In this document: positions 25,024 to 36,029 of the stretch, piece after piece
Layout of the letters: each line of letters starts with the position of its first letter
Numbering within the stretch: the first letter of the stretch is position 1
DNA from: Nevskia sp.
Lineage (GTDB): Bacteria; Pseudomonadota; Gammaproteobacteria; Nevskiales; Nevskiaceae
Assembly (NCBI RefSeq): GCF_021732705.1
Contig: NZ_JAKFUM010000002.1
Location: 310,001-374,000, forward strand
Length of the DNA: 64,000 bases
Direction of reading: 5' to 3'
The notes under the pieces: model-generated
What the model saw: the letters and a program-made list of their open reading frames with translations, nothing else
The model's database searches: none
What the model was told of the DNA's origin: nothing
Position numbers and translations under genes: made by a program

Positions 25024-25568
25024 AGTCGGCCGTCCTTCTTCACACGGCTCAGGATCTTCTCGACGGCTTCATCGGCGGTGAACTTGCTGGTATCGATCGA
25101 CAGCTCCGGTTTTTCCGGGGTCTCGAACGGGTCGTCGATGCCGGTGAAGCCCTTGATCTCGCCGCGCCGAGCCTTCTTGTACAGGCCTTTCGGATCGCGG
25201 GTTTCGCAGACGGCCAGCGGCGTCGCCACGTAGATTTCGTAGAACTCGCCGAACTGGCTGATGCGCGCCCGCGCTTCGTCGCGCGCGCTGCGGAACGGTG
25301 CGATCGCGGCACAGATGCAGATGCCGCCGTGCTTCGTCACTTCGCCGGCCACGTAGCCGATGCGCCGAATGTTCAGTTCGCGATCGGCCCGCGAGAACGT
25401 CAGGCCGCTCGACAGCATTTCGCGAACGATGTCGCCATCGAGAATCGTCACTTCGCGGCCGTGTTCGCGGCGCAGCGCGCCGGCCAGCCGCTCGGCAATC
25501 GTCGACTTGCCGGCGCCGGACAGGCCGGTCAGGAATAACGTAAAGCCGCGGTTTACCGCTGCGTTCAT
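25020..25568 (-). CDS. cysC: Adenylylsulfate (APS) kinase
   Basis: CysC phosphorylates APS to PAPS. It is 182 residues from the ATG at 25568, with P-loop GLSGAGKST, LDGDIVRE, the APS-binding FSRADRELNIRRIGYVA block, and the C-terminal KGLYKKARRGEIKGFTGIDDPFE typical of the enzyme. No sulfurylase (CysD/CysN) or sulfotransferase is next to it in the window. PAPS could serve sulfate reduction or sulfation of a glycan or lipid. The DUF423 gene is coupled downstream. Confidence 0.93.
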   Translation of the reverse strand: MNAAVNRGFTLFLTGLSGAGKSTIAERLAGALRREHGREVTILDGDIVREMLSSGLTFSRADRELNIRRIGYVAGEVTKHGGICICAAIAPFRSARDEARARISQFGEFYEIYVATPLAVCETRDPKGLYKKARRGEIKGFTGIDDPFETPEKPELSIDTSKFTADEAVEKILSRVKKDGRL

Positions 25569-25748
25569 CAAAAACTCCCCGGAAAAACGGAAGAAAACCT
25601 GCCAAAAATCGCACCAGCGTCCGCGCGACTCCAATAATCTTATCAAGCGAAAGAATGGCGCCGAGCGGCAAGCACCGCAGCGCGCCCTGACCGATGTCCA
25701 TCCGGCTTCGGGAGCGCCCCATGGCTTCGGCGTGTCGTGCTGCCGGGC

Positions 25749-26342
25749 TTATCGCGGGTCGTAGCCGCGCCCCTCGCTCTCGGTGTACGCCACGCGGCCA
25801 TTTTCCAGAATTACGCGGCTCAAGAACGATCTGGACCCAAAGTTATAACGCCATTCCTCGCGATATTGGACGGTGAACGTCGCCGGGCCACGATATTTTT
25901 CGATCTTTCGATAGCGCCGTTCGGCAGGATACGGCGTTACTGGACTCAGCACGCGCCGCGTTTCGGGTTCCCCGCAGAACGCGAGCAGCCGGTACTTCGA
26001 CTCGCCGTTGACGATGTCGTACGGCGTGCAGCGCGGATTTTCGGGGGGGCGGAAGCCGTAGCCCTCGGTCTCGATCTCGACCAGCCGGCCGTTCCGGAAG
26101 CGCAGCAGCCGCAGCAGCTGGCTCGATCCGAAGTTGTAGGTCCAGACCTCGACATCGTCATAGCGGTCGCCGGTCTCGGGATCGACTTGCGGCAGCACGT
26201 CGCGCAGCGCCGGCTCGCCGCACACCGCCTTCACGGCGGCCGTGCTGTCCTCGGTCGACACGATTCGGGAGCCGCAGCGCAAACTATCCGACGCAGCCGT
26301 GCCACCTTGCCCGAGAATGAACAAAAACGTGAACGAAATCAT
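25749..26342 (-). CDS. Exported protein with two DUF2845 repeats
   Basis: This is a 197-residue protein with a signal-like N-terminus (ISFTFLFILGQGGTAA). Two homologous repeats follow: the first has DSLRCGSRIVSTEDS, VKAVCGEP and WTYNFGSSQLLRLLRFRNGRLVEIETEGYG; the second has KYRLLAFCGEPETR and WRYNFGSRSFLSRVILENGRVAYTESEGRG. These match the DUF2845 pattern of small periplasmic proteins of unknown function. The start at ATG 26342 is chosen because it gives the signal sequence. Confidence 0.82.
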   Translation of the reverse strand: MISFTFLFILGQGGTAASDSLRCGSRIVSTEDSTAAVKAVCGEPALRDVLPQVDPETGDRYDDVEVWTYNFGSSQLLRLLRFRNGRLVEIETEGYGFRPPENPRCTPYDIVNGESKYRLLAFCGEPETRRVLSPVTPYPAERRYRKIEKYRGPATFTVQYREEWRYNFGSRSFLSRVILENGRVAYTESEGRGYDPR

Positions 26343-26446
26343 GGACAAACCACGTAGCGGGCGGAATGAACCCCTGATTCCTTTTGCGGTCTTCTTGCAG
26401 CGTTGGCCTGCATACACTGCCGCGCACTCCTGAACCGAGACTGTCC

Positions 26447-28606
26447 ATGCGCTTTTTACCGTACATCGCCGCTGCCGTTGCGTGCGCCGGCCTGCTGGCA
26501 GCGCCGGCGCAGGGTGCCGCTGTCGAAACCGAACATGTCACGGCCGAGCTGATCGCGGAGAACACGGCGCTGGCCGCCGGGGCCGACAACACGCTGGCAC
26601 TGCGGCTGGTGCCGGAGCACGGCTGGCACATCTACTGGCGCAACCCGGGCGATTCCGGCAAGCCGACGTCGATCGCCTGGGTGCTTCCGGACGGCCTGCA
26701 GGCGGGCGAGCTGCAGTGGCCGTATCCGCACCGCGAAAGCCTGGGCGACATCGTCAACTACGGCTATTCCGACGCCGTGCTGATGCCGGTGACCCTGGCG
26801 GTGCCGCAGCCGCTGCCGGCCGGCGTTGCCGCCGATCAGCCGCTGCGCTTGAAGGCCAAGGCCAGGTGGCTGGTCTGCAAGGACCTGTGCATCCCCGGTT
26901 CCGCCGAGCTCGAGCTGGCGCTGCCAATCGCCGAGAAAGGCGCACCGACGATGGCGGACGAGCGCTGGCGGGATGCCTTTGCCAGGACCCGCGCCGCGTT
27001 GCCGCAGCCGGCACCGGCGGACTGGACCCTGCGCTTCCAGGTGCACGCCGAGGGCGCCGACAAGGCATTGGCGCTGGCGATACGCCGCGGCGGCATCAGC
27101 AGCAGCGGCGAACTCTCGTTCTTTCCGTACGCCAGCGATCTGATTGCGCACTCCGCACCGACCCGCTTCGCGCAGGACGCCGATGGCAACCTGCGCCTGT
27201 CGCAGAAGCTCAGCGACTACTTCGTCAAGGCGCCGGATGTCGTCGAAGGCGTGCTCGTGGTCCATGACGGCGATACCGACAAGGCCTGGGAAATCCGTGC
27301 GACGCTAGGCCCGGTCGCCGTGGTGCCGGCTTCGGCCGCTGCGCCAACGATCGAAGCTGCGGCCACCAGCGCGCCGCCGGTCGAACCGATCAACTATTTC
27401 CTGGTGCTGCTGTTCGCGCTTGTCGGGGGCTTGGTGCTGAACCTGATGCCCTGCGTCTTCCCGGTGCTGTCGATCAAGGCGATCAGCCTGGTCGAGGCGC
27501 GTGGTGCCACGGCGCGGCGGCAGCGGGCGCACGCGCTGGCCTACACCGCCGGCGTGCTGCTGACCTTCACCGGCCTCGCGGCGCTGCTGCTGATCCTGCG
27601 CAGCACGGGCAGCGCCATCGGCTGGGGCTTCCAGCTGCAGCATCCGGTGTTCATCGCCGGCCTCGCGTACCTGTTCTTCGCGATGGGCCTGTCGCTGTCG
27701 GGCGTCGTCGAATTCGGCACGCAGCTGATGGGCGTCGGCCAGTCGCTCGCCGATGGTTCGGGTTATCGCAGCTCGTTCTTCACCGGCGTGCTGGCGGTCG
27801 CGGTGGCCAGCCCGTGCACGGCGCCGTTCATGGGCACGGCACTCGGCTATGCGCTGTCGCAGCCAGCGCCGGTGGCCCTCAGCGTGTTCGTCGCCCTGGG
27901 CCTCGGGCTGGCGCTGCCGTTCCTGCTGATCGGCTTCCATCCGCCGCTGGCGAAGGCTCTGCCGCGGCCCGGCAAGTGGATGGAAACCTTCAAGCAGTTC
28001 ATGGCGTTCCCGCTGTACCTGACGACGATCTGGCTGCTCTGGGTGCTCGGCGGCCTGACCGACCGCAACGGCATGACCGTCGCGCTGCTGGGCCTGACCC
28101 TGATCGCGTTCGCGCTGTGGCTGTGGAATCGGCCGGGCAAGGTTGCCACCGTGGTCAAGCTGGCCGCCGTCGCCGGCGCGCTGGCGCTGCTGGCCAACCC
28201 GCTGATGCAGAAGGCCAGTGCCGGCCCGTCGAGCGTGGCTCATCAGGGCAATGTCGAGCCGTATTCGGACGAGCGCCTGGCCCAGCTGCGCGCGGAGGGC
28301 CGCACGGTGTTCGTCAACTTCACCGCGGACTGGTGCATCACCTGCAAGGTCAACGAGCGCGTGGCGCTCGATTCGGCCTCGGTCAAGGCCGCGTTCGCCG
28401 AGCGCAACGTCGTCTGGCTGGTCGGCGACTGGACGCGCGAAGACCCGCTGATCACGCGAACCCTCGAACGCTTCGGCCGCAGCGGAGTGCCGCTGTATCT
28501 GCTGTACGGCGACGGCGCGGAACCGCAGGTCCTGCCGCAGGTGCTGACGCCCGCCACCGTGCTGGCCGCACTGCCGCCGCTGAAAACGGTGGCCCGTCAG
28601 CCCTGA
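26447..28606 (+). CDS. dsbD: Thiol:disulfide interchange protein DsbD
   Basis: This inner-membrane protein carries electrons from cytoplasmic thioredoxin to periplasmic substrates. It is 719 residues with a signal peptide (to about 24, ending AQG) and an N-terminal periplasmic domain with CKDLC (Cys144, Cys148). The membrane domain has about eight helices with the redox pair Cys336 (LMPCVFPV) and Cys457 (SPCTAP). The C-terminal thioredoxin-like domain has WCITC (Cys630, Cys633). The long N-terminal domain resembles the ScsB/DsbD variant used for copper or methionine-sulfoxide defence. The ATG at 26447 is preferred. Confidence 0.92.
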   Translation: MRFLPYIAAAVACAGLLAAPAQGAAVETEHVTAELIAENTALAAGADNTLALRLVPEHGWHIYWRNPGDSGKPTSIAWVLPDGLQAGELQWPYPHRESLGDIVNYGYSDAVLMPVTLAVPQPLPAGVAADQPLRLKAKARWLVCKDLCIPGSAELELALPIAEKGAPTMADERWRDAFARTRAALPQPAPADWTLRFQVHAEGADKALALAIRRGGISSSGELSFFPYASDLIAHSAPTRFAQDADGNLRLSQKLSDYFVKAPDVVEGVLVVHDGDTDKAWEIRATLGPVAVVPASAAAPTIEAAATSAPPVEPINYFLVLLFALVGGLVLNLMPCVFPVLSIKAISLVEARGATARRQRAHALAYTAGVLLTFTGLAALLLILRSTGSAIGWGFQLQHPVFIAGLAYLFFAMGLSLSGVVEFGTQLMGVGQSLADGSGYRSSFFTGVLAVAVASPCTAPFMGTALGYALSQPAPVALSVFVALGLGLALPFLLIGFHPPLAKALPRPGKWMETFKQFMAFPLYLTTIWLLWVLGGLTDRNGMTVALLGLTLIAFALWLWNRPGKVATVVKLAAVAGALALLANPLMQKASAGPSSVAHQGNVEPYSDERLAQLRAEGRTVFVNFTADWCITCKVNERVALDSASVKAAFAERNVVWLVGDWTREDPLITRTLERFGRSGVPLYLLYGDGAEPQVLPQVLTPATVLAALPPLKTVARQP

Positions 28607-28632
28607 TCAGGACTGTCGCGACGAATCGACGT

Positions 28633-30021
28633 TCACGGCCCGGCCGATGCCGGCTCAGCGAGCTTCGCCTTCGGCGTGACGACGGCAAGCAGCAGGTACG
28701 CGGTCAGCGCCGCCGCCAGCGACGCCAGATACGGCGCCGTCCAGCCGAAGACGTGGCTGCCCAGCAGATAGGTCGTCAGTGCCGCGATCAATGCCGCCGC
28801 GGCGCTCGCGGCGCCACCGACGCGCGGCAGCCACAGCGCGAACGCAATCAGCACCAGCACGCCGGCGGAGCCGATGCCCGATGCCTGCTCGACCAGCGCG
28901 TACATGCTGTCGCTGGTGAATGACAGCCCATAGGCGGCGATTCCGAAGCCGACCACCGCAGCGCGGTTCATCCGCAGCTTCGCGCGCTCGCTGACCGCGG
29001 TGCCGAGCAGCGGCTCGGCGATGTTGTGCGCCGCCAGCGAACCGGCGACCAGCAGCGCACCGGACAAGGTCGACAGGATCGCCGACACCAGCGCGCCGAG
29101 GAACAGCACGTACAGCGGCGTCGGCAGGCGGCTTTGCGCGAAGCGGGACAGCACCTGCTCGGGGTCGACGTCCGGGCCGATGAACGCGGCCGCCCCGAGG
29201 CCGATCACCACCGGAATCAGCCCGACGGCGAGATACAGCAGGCCGGCGCCGACAGTCGCCACGCGGGCCAGACGCGCGTTGCGCATCGCCAGCACGCGCG
29301 AGGTCAGTTCCTGCGCGGCGATCGTGCCGAAGATCGGCACCGCCAGGATCTCGATCAGCGGCCGGTCCGGCGGCGGCGCTTTCGCGGCGGCGGCAGCGGC
29401 GGTCTGCGGCAGGCTGTCGAAGCCGCCGAGCAGCGCGAACATCGCCCCGAGCGCGACGAGACCGGCGATCAGCACCAGGCCTTGTGCAAGATCGGTCCAG
29501 GCATCGGCCCACATGCCGCCGACCGCGGTGTAGATGATCACGACCAGCGCCGCGATCGCCGTGGCAGTGATCAGCCCGAGTTCGCTAACCGAGGCCAGCA
29601 CCTGCCCGAACGCGCGGACCTGCGCCGCCGCCCACAGCAGCGACGACGGAATCATGATCAGCGCCGCCAGCCGCTCGATGCCCGGACCGTAATGATTGCG
29701 GAACAGGTCCGCCAGGGTCAGCAGATTGCGCTTCCAGAGTGCCGCCGCGAAGAACAGGCCGGTGGCGATGAGGCCGATCGAGTAGCCGAACGGGTCCGAA
29801 CTCACCGCGTTCAGTCCGCCGCGGTACGCCTCGGCCGTTGCACCGATGCAGGTCTCGGCCCCGAACCACGTCGCGAACACCGAAAACACCGACAGCCACG
29901 GCCCGAGGCTGCGCCCGGCGACGAGATAGTCGGCCTCGGTCTGCGGCCGGCGCGCGATGACGAAGACCACGGCCAGCTGCAGCACGACATAGCCGAGGAT
30001 GCACAGCAGGATCGGGTTCAA
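28633..30021 (-). CDS. Sodium:solute symporter (SSS family)
   Basis: This is a 462-residue membrane protein with about 12-13 hydrophobic segments. It begins LNPILLCILGYVVLQLAVVFVIARR and has the early SSS block EADYLVAGRSLGPWLSVFSVFATWFGAETCIG, then the motif GGMWADAWTDLAQ. The family uses sodium to import sugars, amino acids, organic acids or vitamins; the substrate is not predictable here. The likely start is the TTG at 30021, since the frame upstream is arginine-rich and not transporter-like. It is convergent with dsbD. Confidence 0.88.
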   Translation of the reverse strand: MNPILLCILGYVVLQLAVVFVIARRPQTEADYLVAGRSLGPWLSVFSVFATWFGAETCIGATAEAYRGGLNAVSSDPFGYSIGLIATGLFFAAALWKRNLLTLADLFRNHYGPGIERLAALIMIPSSLLWAAAQVRAFGQVLASVSELGLITATAIAALVVIIYTAVGGMWADAWTDLAQGLVLIAGLVALGAMFALLGGFDSLPQTAAAAAAKAPPPDRPLIEILAVPIFGTIAAQELTSRVLAMRNARLARVATVGAGLLYLAVGLIPVVIGLGAAAFIGPDVDPEQVLSRFAQSRLPTPLYVLFLGALVSAILSTLSGALLVAGSLAAHNIAEPLLGTAVSERAKLRMNRAAVVGFGIAAYGLSFTSDSMYALVEQASGIGSAGVLVLIAFALWLPRVGGAASAAAALIAALTTYLLGSHVFGWTAPYLASLAAALTAYLLLAVVTPKAKLAEPASAGP

Positions 30022-31092
30022 GGCAGGCAGTGGGCGCGGACGACGAACGTTCGGCAAGGCTAGCGGAAAGCCAGCGCGACAGCGCCTGCCGCAGCGTCGG
30101 CTCCGGCTTGGCCGGTGCCGTCGACGGGTCCGCAACGGGCGCCTGCACCAGAGCCGGCCTTGGACTCGATGAGGCTGCCGCGCGCGGCAAGGGCCGCGGG
30201 ATCTTGCTCGGCGTCGGCTCCGCTGTGTCATCTGTCGCTGCCGTCACCCGCTTCTGCCGCACCGTCTCGACCGGCGTCCTGGTGAACACTTGCGCCTGGA
30301 TCGGCGGCCGCACAGGGCCGGTGCCATCGGTGCGGAAACCGTCCAGATCGAGCCCGTGGGAGGCATCGCGTGTCGAACCCTTCGACGTCTCACGGCCGGA
30401 CCGCACAAACGATGGATGCGAGGCGCCGCCTCGCGGTCGGGGGCCGCCGATGCCGACACACGAAAGCCGACGACGAAACTGGCCGACGACTGCCCGCGCC
30501 GCGCGCGGGCGGCAGCGGCGGCCAGAAACAGCCGGCAGGTCACAGTGTTGGCCGGCACGCCACCGAATTCGTGGCCGCGTACGCCGCACAGCGTGCCGGT
30601 CAGGAAGCCGAACGAATGGCCTCAGCCGGCGATGACCACTGCTGCCGCGAACCAGCCGGCTGCGCTCGCCGACCGCGGCATCGGGCGAAGCGGTGGCGAA
30701 CGCGAGGATTGCAATCGCATTGACGATGACGCCGAGGGGCGTGCGCCGCCAGCCGCCTCGTCCCCCGGGACGTCCAGCGAGAACTGCGGAATCAGTGGCC
30801 AGACCGCGACATGACCGGTCGCCGCTGAGGTGAAGCCCAGCCCGGCAACGAGACCCAGCAGGCACTGCCCCGCATGGTGAAACGCAAGGCGCGAGCGGTG
30901 GGCAGCCGGCAGCGGTGCAAGGCCCATCGTGCTGTCTCCTGTCCTTGTGCGCGTGTGCATCCCGATGGCTGACGGTCACGCTCGCCCGTCGAGTACGCCC
31001 GCGTCGGGCCGTGCGCAAACCGCGGGAACGGATGGACCGGGCTGCACGCCATCGGCTGCGCATTCGGACCGGAATCCCGGCAAGATCGCGCC
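30022..31092 (-). pseudogene. Possible decayed membrane-protein gene and unassigned sequence
   Basis: About 1,070 bases without an intact gene. On the minus strand a good start (GGAG, then ATG at 30927) opens a membrane-like frame (CLLGLVAGLGFTSAATGHVAVWPLIPQFSLDVPG). Membrane-like sequence then switches to the next frame (LGVIVNAIAILAFATASP), returns to the first (AAGWFAAAVVIAG), meets a TGA at about 30622, and goes on in the same frame (GHSFGFLTGTLCG). This looks like two opposing frameshifts and a stop in one old gene. Further downstream a Pro/Ala-rich frame (about 30050-30370) may be another remnant. No family was recognised. Sequencing error is an alternative. Confidence 0.45.
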
Positions 31093-32046
31093 ATGAATGC
31101 TCCTTTCGACGCTTCCCGAATCCGCTTCGCGCTGCACGGTGGCGCCGGCGAACTGCCCGCCAACGCGGGACCGCAGGATCGGCAGCGCGCAGCGCTGCGC
31201 GACATCGCCGAGTCGGCCTGCCGGGTGCTGCGCGAGGGCGGCAGCGCCGTCGACGCCGTGACCTTTGCGGTCGAGCGGCTGGAGCTTTGCCCGCTGTTCA
31301 ACGCCGGCATCGGCGCGGTGCTGAATCGCGACGGCCTGCCCGAACTCGATGCCGCCGTTGCCCGCGGCGAAGATCGCGGCTGCGGTGCCGTCGCGGCCGT
31401 GTCGCGCGTCGCTAGCCCGATCCAGCTCGCCCGTGCGGTGATGGAACGGACGCCGCATGTGCTGCTCGTCGGCGGCGGCGCCGAGCGCGTCGCCGCCGAT
31501 CTCGGGCTGACGATGGTCGAGCCGGCGCATTTCATCATTCCGCTGCGTCTGGAACAGCTCGAGGCCGCGAAGCGAACCGGCGCCATCGCGCTCGATCATG
31601 TCGACGACGACGTGCCCGATGCCGCCTTCGGCACCGTTGGCGCCGTCGCGCGCGACGGCCGCGGCCATCTCGCGGCCGCCACCTCGACCGGCGGGCTGAC
31701 CAACAAGCTGCCGGGCAGGGTCGGCGACAGCGCCGTGTTCGGCGCCGGAACCTTCGCCGACGACAGCAGCTGCGCGATCTCGTGCACCGGCACGGGCGAA
31801 GCCTTCATCCGCGCCGCGTTCGGCCAGAACGTGCACGGCCGCATCGTGTTCCGCGGCCAGTCCATCGATCAGGCCTGCGCAGCCGCACTGGACGACGTGC
31901 GCCGCGCCAACGGCGTCGGGGGCTGCATCGCCATCGGCCGCGACGGCACGATCAGCCTGCCGTTCAACGCGGGCGTGCTCTACCGCGCCTGGGTCGATCA
32001 ATCCGGGATTGCCAAGGTCGCGATTCGCCGCGACGATGCCGGCTGA
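31093..32046 (+). CDS. iaaA: Isoaspartyl peptidase/L-asparaginase (Ntn-hydrolase)
   Basis: This is a 317-residue precursor that cleaves itself before a nucleophilic threonine to give two subunits. The nucleophile is Thr181 in FGTVGAVA, preceded by an aspartate-rich linker as usual. The N-terminal LHGGAGE, ALNAG-like LFNAGIGAVLNRDG and the C-terminal GTGEAFIRA match plant-type asparaginases. It removes beta-aspartyl peptides and hydrolyses asparagine. The next gene is a secreted amidohydrolase, which suggests peptide salvage. Confidence 0.92.
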   Translation: MNAPFDASRIRFALHGGAGELPANAGPQDRQRAALRDIAESACRVLREGGSAVDAVTFAVERLELCPLFNAGIGAVLNRDGLPELDAAVARGEDRGCGAVAAVSRVASPIQLARAVMERTPHVLLVGGGAERVAADLGLTMVEPAHFIIPLRLEQLEAAKRTGAIALDHVDDDVPDAAFGTVGAVARDGRGHLAAATSTGGLTNKLPGRVGDSAVFGAGTFADDSSCAISCTGTGEAFIRAAFGQNVHGRIVFRGQSIDQACAAALDDVRRANGVGGCIAIGRDGTISLPFNAGVLYRAWVDQSGIAKVAIRRDDAG

Positions 32047-32071
32047 CCCTTTCGATTTTCGGAGTGCTTCG

Positions 32072-33358
<1,287 letters not shown>

Positions 33359-33383
33359 GCCGCCATCGGCCGCGACGGGTTCG

Positions 33384-34679
33384 TCAGGCCACCGGAAGCG
33401 CAAACAGGCGGATCGGCTCGTCGAAGCCTTTCACGTCGATCGGCGGGCGCACCTCCAGCGGCACGTCGCCAGCCAGTTCACGGGTGCGGCCGTCGATCAG
33501 GATCTCCAGATCGGCGGCCTGCTCGCACAGCCGCGAGGCCAAGTTCACGGCCGGGCCCACCGCGGTGTATTCCAGCCGTGACGCGCCGCCGATGACGCCG
33601 ACCGTGACGAAGCCGCTGGCGACGCCGACGCCGATGCCGAGCCGGTGGCCGTCGCTGCTCCAGCGGGCGTTGACCTTGGCGGCGGCGTCGCGCACGCGGT
33701 GGGCGATGCGCAGGCCGGTCACCGCGTGGTCGGCGATCGACAGCGGTGCGCCGACCAGAATCAGGATGCCGTCGCCGGCGTAGTCCTTGATCGTGCCGCC
33801 GTACTCGGCCACGACGGTGCCGACGGCGTCGTAATACTCGCGCAGCACCTCGATCACGCGGGAACTCGGATGCGCCTGCGCGTAGGCCGTGAAGCCGCAC
33901 AGATCGCTGACGACGACGGTGATCTCCAGATAGTTCTGCTCCATCGCGTGCTTCAGGCCGCGCCGGCGCACCAGTTCGGCGACCTGCGTCGACAGGAAGC
34001 GCGACATGAACTGCCCGCGCTGACCCTGCAGCACGTGGTAATGCACGGCGCCGATCAGCGTGATCATTTCGCCGATCACGACACTGATCACCCCGACCGC
34101 TTCCGCCAGCACGAAGCTGACGATGAAGAACGGCATCGCGATCGCCAGACCGATCACGCGGATCCGTTCCGGCCGGTCCGGGTGGCGTCGCAGCAGCAGC
34201 AGGATCGACAGCAGGCCGGTCAGGGCCGAAAACAGGATCGGCCCGGCGAACAGCCAGAAGCCCGGATGATGCAGCGCATCGGGCGTGGTCGCCGCGAACT
34301 GGAAGTGCTCCGCCCGGATTTCGGGGGCGGCGATCGCGAACACGCTGTACAGCGCGCCGGACAGCTGCCCGAGCTTCAGCATGCCATCGCCGCCGCGGGT
34401 ATCGAGCGCGCCGGCCGGGATCGTCCGGCGCACCCGCAGCACCCATTCCAGCACCGCGATGATCGCCAGCGATTCGGGAATCGCCAGCCAGCCGCCGAGC
34501 CGCGGATTGGCGGGATTGGCGAGCACGAAGCTCGAGTTCGCGAAGATCGAGATGCCGATGAAGGTCAGCGCCGCGGCCAGCGCGCGCGAGGTCGGCGACT
34601 CGCGGTCCGCCGAGACGAACGCCAGCGCCATGCCCAGTGCCACGAGCGAGACCAGCACCTGCGGAATGATCGCGTCCAT
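33384..34679 (-). CDS. Membrane-bound class III adenylate/guanylate cyclase
   Basis: This is a 431-residue protein from the ATG at 34679. Six to seven membrane helices (about 1-230) are followed by a class III cyclase domain. Metal-binding aspartates are visible in VVSDLCGFTA and DYAGDGILIL, and the VGVIGGASRLEYTAVGPAVNLASRL block contains the transition-state/purine residues typical of bacterial cyclases. It should make cAMP in response to a membrane-sensed signal. It is divergent from a gene with a degenerate GGDEF domain. Confidence 0.9.
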   Translation of the reverse strand: MDAIIPQVLVSLVALGMALAFVSADRESPTSRALAAALTFIGISIFANSSFVLANPANPRLGGWLAIPESLAIIAVLEWVLRVRRTIPAGALDTRGGDGMLKLGQLSGALYSVFAIAAPEIRAEHFQFAATTPDALHHPGFWLFAGPILFSALTGLLSILLLLRRHPDRPERIRVIGLAIAMPFFIVSFVLAEAVGVISVVIGEMITLIGAVHYHVLQGQRGQFMSRFLSTQVAELVRRRGLKHAMEQNYLEITVVVSDLCGFTAYAQAHPSSRVIEVLREYYDAVGTVVAEYGGTIKDYAGDGILILVGAPLSIADHAVTGLRIAHRVRDAAAKVNARWSSDGHRLGIGVGVASGFVTVGVIGGASRLEYTAVGPAVNLASRLCEQAADLEILIDGRTRELAGDVPLEVRPPIDVKGFDEPIRLFALPVA

Positions 34680-34895
34680 GCCCCGGATTATGCGCACGCC
34701 CGCCGCGTTTCCGGGACCTCCCACTGATCACATCGCGAGATTGCGCGTCGAGTGCCATTTGTCGGTCATACGACGCCGCTCATTTCGGCAGGAAAACCGG
34801 ATCGCTCCGCTCGTTGCCGGATCGGCGCCGATCATCGGTGATGACTCGATGGCCGCGATTCGGCGACCAGAATCGGCCTCATTCAAGAGGACCCC

Positions 34896-35969
34896 ATGGC
34901 CGCAGTGTTCGACATCTCTCCCGCACTCGCATCGACCTGCATCGCAGGCGTGGCGTCGTGGTGCGTGCTGGATCTCGGCAGCCGCCTCGCCTTTTTCAAC
35001 GGCCTGCGTCGTCGTCTCTGGCTCGTCGCCGGCGCCGCCGCGATCGGCACCGGCTGGGTGGCAATGTCGGTCGTCGGCCTCGGTGCGTTCGGCTTCGCCG
35101 TGTCGCTGGCCTCGAACGCCCTGACCGCCACCTTGGCCGAGCTGGCTGCCGTATCGCTGACCGCCATCGCGCTGATGCTGGTCGGACGTCACCTGCAGCT
35201 TGCCGGCCTGGCCAAGATCGGTGCGGCACTGCTGGCCGCCGCCGCCATCGGCACGATGCAGTACACGGCGATGTCGGCGCTGCAGATTCCGGTGGAAGGC
35301 ACCCTGGTGCCGCCGGCCGCGGATCTGTCGCTCACCGTGCTCAGCATCGCGATGATGCTGTCGATGAGTTTCGCGTCGCGCTTCGATCTGCGTACGACCG
35401 AGCGCCGCGAAGCCATGGCCAGCGAACTCGCCGAAGCCGACCGCGTGCACCGCCTCGCCTACTTCGACAGCGTCACTGGCCTGCCGAACCGCAGCCTGTT
35501 CACCGAAAAGCTGCTGAAGCAGCTGGTCGACGCCGACAGCCGCGGAACGGTGCCGTTCAGCCTCGTCTACGCCGAACTGCGCGACTACCGGCCGCTGGTG
35601 CAGCGCCTCGGTGATCACCAGATGAACCGCGTGCTGCTGGCGCTGACCGACCGCATTGCCAACGAGTTCCGTGGCGATTCGCTGGCGCGCCTGTCGCACG
35701 ATGGCCTGATCCTGATGGTGCAGGACCGTGAAGGCCGCGACCTGACTACCGCCGTCAGCACCCTGTGCGCCCAGTTGAGCACGCCGGTCACCAGCGACAG
35801 CGGCGATGTCTTCCGCTTCGCCTGGGGTATCGGTCACAGCCGCTTCCCGGACGATGGTCAGTCGACGCAGTCGCTGATCCGCGCCGCCACCACGATCCAG
35901 CGTCAGATCGGCATGGAACCGCCGAGCAGTGCTTCCTCCACCAAGCCGAGACTCGCGCTCGCCTCCTGA
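34896..35969 (+). CDS. Membrane protein with degenerate GGDEF domain (MHYT-like N-terminus)
   Basis: This is a 357-residue protein. The first 160 residues are hydrophobic with six or seven helices and a stretch MQYTAMSAL that looks like a decayed MHYT sensor motif. After a short coiled coil comes FDSVTGLPNRSLFTEKL, the conserved start of a GGDEF domain. The catalytic GGDEF signature is replaced by LSHDGLILM. It is therefore probably not an active diguanylate cyclase, and more likely a receptor or sensor. A terminator follows. Confidence 0.82.
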   Translation: MAAVFDISPALASTCIAGVASWCVLDLGSRLAFFNGLRRRLWLVAGAAAIGTGWVAMSVVGLGAFGFAVSLASNALTATLAELAAVSLTAIALMLVGRHLQLAGLAKIGAALLAAAAIGTMQYTAMSALQIPVEGTLVPPAADLSLTVLSIAMMLSMSFASRFDLRTTERREAMASELAEADRVHRLAYFDSVTGLPNRSLFTEKLLKQLVDADSRGTVPFSLVYAELRDYRPLVQRLGDHQMNRVLLALTDRIANEFRGDSLARLSHDGLILMVQDREGRDLTTAVSTLCAQLSTPVTSDSGDVFRFAWGIGHSRFPDDGQSTQSLIRAATTIQRQIGMEPPSSASSTKPRLALAS

Positions 35970-36029
35970 TTCAACCCCGCATTCCGTCCCGGGCCATGGG
36001 GCCCCGAACGACAACGACCCTGAGCCTTG

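Noticed and set aside
30030-30635. Plus-strand open frame in the gap beside the symporter
   Set aside because: It has a weak start and arginine-rich, mixed composition; the minus-strand remnants fit membrane protein sequence better.
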